Shown in pieces: positions 6,244 to 11,260 of a DNA stretch of 11,260 nt (position 1 is its first letter; each line of letters starts with the position of its first letter). A model generated the notes under the pieces. The model worked only from the letters and a program-made list of their open reading frames with translations. It did not search any database and had not been told where the DNA came from. The position numbers and the translations under genes were made by a program. Source of the DNA: Armatimonadota bacterium (GTDB lineage Bacteria > Armatimonadota > Zipacnadia > Zipacnadales > FEN-943); assembly GCA_029777735.1 (NCBI GenBank), contig JAKORR010000699.1, positions 1 through 11,260 of the forward strand. Direction: 5' to 3'.

Positions 6244-7104
6244 CTAGATCGCCTCCCACATGAACTTCAGCTCGCTGTACTTGAACACCGGGCCGTCGAG
6301 GCAGCAATACTTGTTGTTAATCTGACAGTGGCCACATTTGCCCACGCCGCAGCGCATTCGGCGCTCAAGCGACAGGATGATGCTCTCGTCGGCAAGACCC
6401 TTAAGGCGGCACTCTGTGATCACGAAGCGGTACATAATCGGCGGCCCGACCACCAAGGCCCTCGTGTTGGGCGCATCGAGGCGCAGCTCAGGGAAAAGTG
6501 TCGTGATCACGCCCACGTGACCACCCCAGCCCGGGTGCGGCCGGTCGATAGTAATGGCGAACTCGATATCCTCGCGCTGCTCCCACTGTTCCAGCTCGCT
6601 TCTGAACAGTATCTCCTCAGGGCTTTTGAACCCAGCGAGGATGATGACGCGTCCGTACTGGTCCCGCTCGGCCAAGATCGCTTGCACCACGCCACGCAGG
6701 GGCACAAGACCTATGCCGCCACCCACGATCAACAAGTCATGGCCCTTGATCTCGTCCATCGCGAAACCCTTGCCCAGAGGGCCTCGAAGGCCGATCAGCG
6801 CTCCGGGCCGCAGGCCGTGGAGCGCTGCCGTGACCGTGCCAACGTTGCGCACGCATAGCTGGAAGCTCGAGCACCCAGGCCGATACGAACACAGCGATAT
6901 CGGCGCCTCGCCGATCCCCGGCACAAATACCTGCACGAACTGCCCCGGACCGTGCCCCAGTGCCCGGCCCGAGGTCAGCTCGACCTCGAAGAGCTTCTCC
7001 TTGGCTGTCTGGGGCTCAACCTTGACGATACGGGCAGGCTCAGGTACGTACAGCTCTGCCTGAGGCTCCACCTCTTGAAGATTGACGCCCGACCTATAGG
7101 CCAT
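6244..7104 (-). CDS. hydG: Hydrogenase gamma subunit: FAD/NAD(P)-binding reductase with a 2Fe-2S cluster
   Basis: This 286-residue diaphorase-like subunit passes electrons between the hydrogenase Fe-S chain and NAD(P)(H). It resembles dihydroorotate dehydrogenase electron-transfer subunits. An FAD-binding beta-barrel comes first: APISLCS at 67-73 stands where many flavin reductases have RxYS, and NVGTVTAAL is at 87-95. The NAD(P)-binding fold follows, with VGGGIGLVP at 127-135 and the VVGPP segment at 218-222. The C-terminal cluster motif RCGVGKCGHC gives C252, C257 and C260, with C267 or C268 as the fourth ligand. The gene starts inside the end of hydB (11-nt overlap) with AAAGGAGG upstream. 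NADP(H) rather than NAD(H) preference is expected for group 3b but cannot be read here. Confidence 0.94.
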   Translation of the reverse strand: MAYRSGVNLQEVEPQAELYVPEPARIVKVEPQTAKEKLFEVELTSGRALGHGPGQFVQVFVPGIGEAPISLCSYRPGCSSFQLCVRNVGTVTAALHGLRPGALIGLRGPLGKGFAMDEIKGHDLLIVGGGIGLVPLRGVVQAILAERDQYGRVIILAGFKSPEEILFRSELEQWEQREDIEFAITIDRPHPGWGGHVGVITTLFPELRLDAPNTRALVVGPPIMYRFVITECRLKGLADESIILSLERRMRCGVGKCGHCQINNKYCCLDGPVFKYSELKFMWEAI

Positions 7105-8155
7105 GGCCCGCCGCCTCCTTTCGTGCTTCAGTCAGCAGATCGTTGATGACCTTGACGGGGTCGATGTCCGCCAGGCACTGCCTCACGCACCGCCCACATC
7201 CGGAACAGTAGGGTCGGCCATAGCGCGTGTACAGGTAGGCGTACTTGCGGTAGAAGCGATGCCGTAGACGCTCGTGCCGCTCCTCGCGGAAGTTCTCATG
7301 AGGCGCCACCACGGCGAAATCCTCGAGCATGCATCCGTCCCACACTCGCGACCGATAGCCCTCGTCCAGTGACAGCTTGAGCTTGTCCAGAACGTCGAAG
7401 CAGAAGCACGTCGGGCACGTGGTGTTGCACGTACCGCAGGAGTAGCACTTCCGGCTCCACCGCTCCCACACCACGCTATCCGCGAAGCCAGTGAAGTGCA
7501 GCGGAAGGTCATTGACCTCCGTATTGATGCGCCGGTCGCGCTGCCGGGCCAGCTTATCGTTTTGCCACGCCCGCATCTGCGCCAGGTCGTGACTGCTGGC
7601 CTCGCGGCCCTCCGCCACGGCCAGCATCGCTGCTCCTGCGCCGGTGGCGGCCTCGGCGACGTATTCGCTCCAGTTGTTGATCGGGGTTAGGAACAGATCA
7701 TAGCCCGAGCTTACCGAGCACGTCTTCATCGAAGAGCAGAAGCACCACTCGTCGGGCAAGCAGTCGATGCCCACAATCCTCATCGCCCGGCGCCGTGCCA
7801 CCCAGTTCGGGTCCACATAGGTGTCGGTGAGCGAGATGTCCAGACTCTCCAGACCATAGATGTCGCAGGGGTGCACACCGAAGAGGACAAGCGGTTCGAC
7901 CGAAAGGACCGGCTCCGCGCTGAAGCCCTCTTCGGTCCGCCAGTGCACCAGGTCGTCCTCTGTGGGGAAAGCATACTTCTTGGGTGGCAGAATCGTGCTC
8001 ACGTACTCCAGCGCCACGCGCCCCGGGTCCACTACGTCCGCGAACTGCCACTGTTTGCGCCCCTCGCGGACGTGTGGCGCCACTACCCGTGTCTCTTTCA
8101 TGAGCTTGCCTATCAGGGCCCTTACGTAGTCTTCACTCATCACCAGCAGCGCCAT
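7094..8155 (-). CDS. hydB: Hydrogenase beta subunit with two 4Fe-4S clusters
   Basis: This 353-residue protein is the electron-transfer subunit of sulfhydrogenase-type (group 3b) enzymes. Two C-terminal CxxCxxCxxxC motifs, C237/C240/C243/C247 and C317/C320/C323/C327, bind 4Fe-4S clusters. More cysteines follow the first motif (C250, C252), and a Cys-rich segment sits at 132-146 (DCLPDEWCFC and on). The first 235 residues hold no catalytic motif I can name but include the VHPCDIYGLE segment (94-103) typical of this family. ATG 8155 is chosen because AGGAGGGG precedes it at good spacing. A longer frame from 8197 would overlap hypE and adds 14 unconvincing residues. The gene lies 35 nt after hypE and is the first structural gene of the complex. 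Confidence 0.93.
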   Translation of the reverse strand: MALLVMSEDYVRALIGKLMKETRVVAPHVREGRKQWQFADVVDPGRVALEYVSTILPPKKYAFPTEDDLVHWRTEEGFSAEPVLSVEPLVLFGVHPCDIYGLESLDISLTDTYVDPNWVARRRAMRIVGIDCLPDEWCFCSSMKTCSVSSGYDLFLTPINNWSEYVAEAATGAGAAMLAVAEGREASSHDLAQMRAWQNDKLARQRDRRINTEVNDLPLHFTGFADSVVWERWSRKCYSCGTCNTTCPTCFCFDVLDKLKLSLDEGYRSRVWDGCMLEDFAVVAPHENFREERHERLRHRFYRKYAYLYTRYGRPYCSGCGRCVRQCLADIDPVKVINDLLTEARKEAAGHGL

Positions 8156-8168
8156 GCTATCCCCTCCT

Positions 8169-8180
8169 GACACCGGTGTC
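8169..8180. promoter_or_regulatory. 12-base perfect palindrome in the hypE-hydB gap
   Basis: GACACCGGTGTC is self-complementary over all 12 bases and lies in the 35-base gap, directly upstream of the hydB Shine-Dalgarno (AGGAGGGG, about 8161-8168). It could be an operator or an mRNA stem controlling hydB translation. A 12-base palindrome is expected a few times by chance in a window this size, so only the location makes it notable. Confidence 0.3.
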
Positions 8181-8190
8181 TTGTCCGTCG

Positions 8191-9195
8191 TCAGCAAATG
8201 CGCGGCAGCAGCTCGCCGCTGGGCATTTCCAGGACCCGCCGCGTGCCCAGGCCCGTCAACACTTCTGCTCTGCCAGCTACCTCCAGCATGACCTCGCCGA
8301 CTAGAGCGCTCTGACTCCCCCGGGCATCGGCCCGCATTAGCGCCAGCGCATCTTCCGCCGAGCGCTTGGCTACCACGGCCACCAGCTTGCCCTCGTTGGC
8401 CACTTGCAGCGAGTCGAAGCCCAGCAGTTCACACGCCACCTCCACGGCCTCCTGGCGCGGCAGAGCCGCTTCGTACACTCGCAGCCCCACTGCCGAGGTC
8501 TGGGCAATCTCGTTCAGAGCGGCAGCCAACCCACCTCGCGTCGGGTCGTGCAAACAGTGCACATCTGTCCCTAGCTCGCCAACCAGTACCAGCGCCATCT
8601 CGTGCAGAGGCGCGCAGTCGCTCATCACCTCTGCCGCAAAGCCCAGTTGCTCACGCGCCGCCAGTACAGCCACGCCATGTTCGCCCATGGGCCCACTCAC
8701 CAACACGGCGTCACCAGGCTGGGCCCTGGCGAGTGAAGGCAGATCCTCGTGCGGCGCGACAGCCTGCCCTAGGCCCGCCGTATTGATGTACAGCCCGTCA
8801 CCGCGTCCGGCCTCTACCACCTTTGTGTCGCCGCCGATGATAGGTACCTCACACTCCTCGGCGGCCTCGGCCAGTGACGCCAGCACCTCCTCAAGCACCT
8901 CTAGCCCCAGACCTTCCTCAACAATCAAGCCAACCGTCAGAGCCAGCGGACGCGCGCCTCGCATCGCCAAGTCGTTGACTGTGCCATAGACCGCGAGCTT
9001 CCCTATATCGCCCCCGGGGAAGAACAGCGGTTTCACTACGAAGCTATCCGTCGTCATGAGAAGACCGTCGCCCACCCACGCCGCATCCTCCCCAGCCTCG
9101 ACCACACCCAGCACTGGGAAGACCTGGCGGACAAGCAGCTCCCGCATCAGACTGCCCCCGCCCCCGTGGGCCAAAGTCACGACTTCGCTGCTCAT
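8191..9195 (-). CDS. hypE: Hydrogenase maturation factor HypE
   Basis: HypE (334 residues) dehydrates the carbamoyl group placed on its own C-terminal cysteine by HypF to a thiocyanate, the source of the cyanide ligands of the Ni-Fe site. The protein ends exactly in PRIC (C334), the required terminal Cys. The N-terminal HGGGG (10-14) and the GKLAVYGTVNDLAMRGA segment (65-81) are signatures of the PurM-like ATP-dependent fold. MSSEVVTLAHGGGG at 9195 is taken as the start because family proteins begin just ahead of HGGGG and GAGG lies at good spacing. The frame is open for 35 more codons into hypD, with no family resemblance. It starts four bases after the hypD stop. Confidence 0.96.
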   Translation of the reverse strand: MSSEVVTLAHGGGGSLMRELLVRQVFPVLGVVEAGEDAAWVGDGLLMTTDSFVVKPLFFPGGDIGKLAVYGTVNDLAMRGARPLALTVGLIVEEGLGLEVLEEVLASLAEAAEECEVPIIGGDTKVVEAGRGDGLYINTAGLGQAVAPHEDLPSLARAQPGDAVLVSGPMGEHGVAVLAAREQLGFAAEVMSDCAPLHEMALVLVGELGTDVHCLHDPTRGGLAAALNEIAQTSAVGLRVYEAALPRQEAVEVACELLGFDSLQVANEGKLVAVVAKRSAEDALALMRADARGSQSALVGEVMLEVAGRAEVLTGLGTRRVLEMPSGELLPRIC

Positions 9196-9199
9196 GGCG

Positions 9200-10354
9200 C
9201 TACCTCGATCGCCTTCCGAGAGAGGCCGCGGCAAGGCTAGCCTCCAGGTCCAGGTCGGTCCCCCCGACCTCGAGACGCTCGTACCGATAGGCCGCAGCAC
9301 AGGCGCCCTCGCTGCTGACCATGCACGGCCCTACGGGCGCCTCCGGTGTGCAAGCCTGGGCGAACAGACAACACTCTTGGGGACGCAATAGCCCCCTGAG
9401 CACATCCCCACAGCGGCAGCCAGGCGGGTCGGCCACGGCCGTCTCGACCAGCCCAAACCGAACCGCCGCATCCAGCCCTGCATATCGCTCGCGCAGAGCC
9501 AGACCGCTACCATCTATCTTGCCCAACCCGCGCCAGTCGGCCGCTCTCGCCTCGAAAACCTCCGCCATCAAGGCCTGGGCCGTGCGGTTACCCCCCGGTG
9601 TCACGGCTCGTGGGTAGGCGTTTAACACATCGACCCGCCTGGTCGCCACCAAGCCCAAGAGCATCGTCACTGCCCTTAGGATGTCCTCCGGCTCAAAGCC
9701 CGCGACGACACAGGGCACACCGTGCGTTTCGGCCAGGCCGCGGTAAGCCTCGGTGCCAATCACCACGCTCACGTGACCCGGGCTGAGCAGCCCGTCAATC
9801 CGACTGTCCCTGTTGTCCATCAGCGCCTCGAGAGCCGGAGGAATCAGCTTATGCAGGCTCAAGAAACTCACATTGCGCAGGCCTGCCTCTGCCGTCTGCT
9901 TCACCACCGACGCCACACTCGGCGCCGTGGTCTCGAAGCCCACAGCCAGGAAGACTACCTCGCGGGCCGGCTCAGCCAGAGCGATGTCTAACGCCTGTGC
10001 TGGCGAGTAGACCGCCCGTACGTCGCACCCCGCAGCCCGAGCCTGAGCCAGCGAACCACTCGGACCCGGCACCCGCATCATGTCACCGAAGGTGACCATG
10101 ATGATGCCACACCGGGCCAACTCCAAGGCCATCTCCACTTGGCCGCCAGTGGTAACGCAGACCGGGCAGCCCGGTCCACTGGTTAGCTCCACACCCTCCG
10201 GCAGCACCTGGCGCAAGCCCCACCGACCGATGACGTGCGAGTGTGTGCCACAGACCTCCATAAGCCGCACCGGGCGGCTTAGCCAAACTGCCGCCTGCTC
10301 CAAGTCGGTACGAAGGATCTGCAACCGTGCGACACGGTCAGGGCCGAGGTGCAT
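9200..10354 (-). CDS. hypD: Hydrogenase maturation factor HypD
   Basis: HypD (384 residues) is the scaffold, with HypC, on which the Fe(CN)2CO unit is assembled, and it carries a redox-active 4Fe-4S cluster. The conserved motifs are all visible: EVCGTHSH with C35, SGPGCPVC with C63 and C66, TFGDMMRVPG (88-97), VGFETTAP (138-145), and the C-terminal cysteine block C313, C315, C328/C329, C335, C344 and C351 ending in PCMVSSEGAC. Length is normal and nothing looks damaged. The start overlaps the end of hypC by 17 nt and GGAGGTG within hypC serves as its ribosome-binding site, so the two partners are translationally coupled. Confidence 0.97.
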   Translation of the reverse strand: MHLGPDRVARLQILRTDLEQAAVWLSRPVRLMEVCGTHSHVIGRWGLRQVLPEGVELTSGPGCPVCVTTGGQVEMALELARCGIIMVTFGDMMRVPGPSGSLAQARAAGCDVRAVYSPAQALDIALAEPAREVVFLAVGFETTAPSVASVVKQTAEAGLRNVSFLSLHKLIPPALEALMDNRDSRIDGLLSPGHVSVVIGTEAYRGLAETHGVPCVVAGFEPEDILRAVTMLLGLVATRRVDVLNAYPRAVTPGGNRTAQALMAEVFEARAADWRGLGKIDGSGLALRERYAGLDAAVRFGLVETAVADPPGCRCGDVLRGLLRPQECCLFAQACTPEAPVGPCMVSSEGACAAAYRYERLEVGGTDLDLEASLAAASLGRRSR

Positions 10355-10565
10355 CGTCGCTCACCTCCGCGACCAAGGCCCAGGCCTCACGAGCCTCCTC
10401 CGGATCCATCTTCGTGATTGCGAACCCTGCATGAACAAGCACCCAGTCACCCACACCGGCGTCGTCGAGCAGATCCAGGCGGGCTTTTGCACGTAGTCCC
10501 GCGTGGCCGCAGACCGCTACGCTCCCGGACATCTCAAGGATCTGCAAAGGGACGGCCAGACACAC
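10338..10565 (-). CDS. hypC: Hydrogenase maturation chaperone HypC, GTG start
   Basis: HypC (75 residues) binds HypD during iron-centre assembly and then escorts the precursor large subunit. Its N-terminal Cys, exposed after Met removal, is essential in the family. That requirement fixes the start at GTG 10565, giving MCLAVP with C2. The conserved VHAGFAI follows, with H45. GAGGAGAGG lies six bases upstream, and the hypF stop falls inside the spacer. P6 is followed by Leu where Gly is more usual. An upstream ATG at 10712 is rejected because it would bury the Cys behind 50 unrelated residues and overlap hypF. Because of the GTG start the gene is easily missed or mis-started. Confidence 0.94.
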   Translation of the reverse strand: MCLAVPLQILEMSGSVAVCGHAGLRAKARLDLLDDAGVGDWVLVHAGFAITKMDPEEAREAWALVAEVSDDAPRP

Positions 10566-10567
10566 GG

Positions 10568-11260
10568 CTATCCTCTCCTCCCAGCGCGGGTGGCACTGCC
10601 CTGCAGACTGCCGCTGGCGGCAAGAGCCATAGCCACCGCAACCTGCCCCACACCCAGCGCGCTGTCGTTGGGCGAAAGCCTGCTGTGAAGCACGGGTCGC
10701 AGACCTAGGCACTCCAGGCCGTCGGCAACGAGTTCGAGTAGTAATCGGTTCTGGAAGGTGCCGCCCGACAGCGCTACCAGGTCCAGGCCAGTCTCCTCAC
10801 AGGCCCACGACGCTGCGGATAGCAGCATCTCGGCGAAGGTTTTATGGAAGCGCAGCGCGATCAGATCGGTCGGAACGCTGTCCGCGACATCCTGCGCGAT
10901 TGCTGCAATTGTCGCGCGTGGATCCATCACGAGTTGTGAACCCGGCACCAGAAACAACACCCCGCCGTCTTGCACCTTGGAGCCCGCCGGCTCCACCTGT
11001 GTGTCGAAGGGGTACGCCGACGCCTCCCCACCCCCACCGGCAAGAGCTCGGGCCGCTGCAGCCTCAAGAAACATTGCAGCCTCGGCTTCGTAGGCGACCT
11101 CGTGCCTCAACCCGACCAGTGCCGCCACTGCGTCGAAGAGCCGGCCTGACGATGAGGCGTAAGGGCAGTTCACACCCTTTCGCAACAACGCCAGAACGGC
11201 CTCCACCCTCTCGCGTCCCACTGCGGCGAGAAGGCGCCGGCCCGACTGGGGCCAAGCTTC
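10568..11260 (-). CDS. hypF: Hydrogenase maturation factor HypF, C-terminal part (5' end outside the window)
   Basis: The frame is open to the right edge and shows the last 230 residues. HypF is usually about 750 residues, so some 500 are missing. It uses carbamoyl phosphate and ATP to carbamoylate the C-terminal Cys of HypE. The visible part belongs to the Kae1-like carbamoyltransferase region: SSSGRLFDAVAALVGLR, EAEAAMFLE, LRFHKTFAEML and SGGTFQNRLLLE are recognisable. The late NDSALGVGQ differs from the NDGGxALGQ form I expect in the family. An in-frame GTG at 11221 is an internal codon, not a start. The stop lies two bases before the hypC GTG. The acylphosphatase, zinc-finger and YrdC-like domains are not in view. 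Confidence 0.92.
   Translation of the reverse strand, partial: EAWPQSGRRLLAAVGRERVEAVLALLRKGVNCPYASSSGRLFDAVAALVGLRHEVAYEAEAAMFLEAAAARALAGGGGEASAYPFDTQVEPAGSKVQDGGVLFLVPGSQLVMDPRATIAAIAQDVADSVPTDLIALRFHKTFAEMLLSAASWACEETGLDLVALSGGTFQNRLLLELVADGLECLGLRPVLHSRLSPNDSALGVGQVAVAMALAASGSLQGSATRAGRRG

Noticed and set aside
5123..6247. A 374-codon open frame on the + strand, opposite the hydrogenase delta and alpha genes
   Set aside because: The opposite strand encodes clearly recognisable hydrogenase subunits with all cluster ligands. The antisense product has no family motifs, and long antisense frames are common in GC-rich genes.
8156..8197. Longer hydB start at 8197 overlapping hypE
   Set aside because: The extra 14 residues are not family-like and AGGAGGGG sits correctly before ATG 8155.
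9196..9300. Longer hypE start inside hypD
   Set aside because: The added 35 residues are Arg/Pro-rich and unlike HypE, which begins just before HGGGG.
10566..10712. Upstream ATG start for hypC
   Set aside because: It would overlap hypF and hide the essential N-terminal Cys; GTG 10565 gives the correct MCLAVP terminus.
1..11260. CRISPR arrays, transposons, tRNA or rRNA genes, defence systems
   Set aside because: No regularly spaced repeats, inverted-repeat-bounded elements, transposase motifs or RNA-gene folds were seen by eye; all long frames are explained by the annotated genes.

Overview
The window is a compact bacterial segment of roughly 60% GC by eye. It holds two gene blocks that converge on a short gap near 3.05-3.15 kb. 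Left block (+ strand): the tail of an unrecognised gene, then a radical SAM protein with SPASM-like C-terminal cysteines, then a B12-binding-domain radical SAM protein. A strong stem-loop with a T-rich tail straddles the stop codon of the last gene. Right block (- strand, read from the right edge leftwards): hypF (3' part only), hypC, hypD, hypE, the four structural genes of a cytosolic group 3b-type [NiFe] hydrogenase in the order beta, gamma, delta, alpha, a hydrogenase maturation protease and a single-domain response regulator.

The right block reads as one transcription unit of more than 8 kb. Spacings run from short overlaps (17, 11 and 8 nt) to gaps of at most 47 nt, and no internal terminator was seen. 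Its logic is complete for most of one enzyme. HypF, HypC, HypD and HypE make and deliver the Fe(CN)2CO group. HydA carries the Ni-Fe site. HydD (small subunit) and HydB (two 4Fe-4S clusters) carry electrons. HydG (FAD, NAD(P), 2Fe-2S) exchanges them with NAD(P)H. The protease trims the C-terminus of HydA after nickel insertion. HypA and HypB (nickel insertion) are not in the window and may lie beyond the right edge. The response regulator has no output domain and no partner kinase here; its link to the hydrogenase is positional.

The organism is probably an anaerobic or facultative bacterium. Bacterial Shine-Dalgarno sequences, GTG use, GC content and a B12 radical SAM/3b hydrogenase neighbourhood would fit Chloroflexota among others, but no phylogenetic marker is present, so this is a weak inference. 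The two radical SAM genes are co-directional with each other and opposite to the hydrogenase operon, so no functional tie between the blocks is implied.

No RNA genes, mobile elements, CRISPR arrays or gene-free stretches over 300 bases were seen. The largest gap between genes is the 105-base convergent region. The hydrogenase locus is a known type. The points most worth a second look are the orphan response regulator with an enlarged loop, the unassigned radical SAM pair, and the small regulatory-looking structures between genes.
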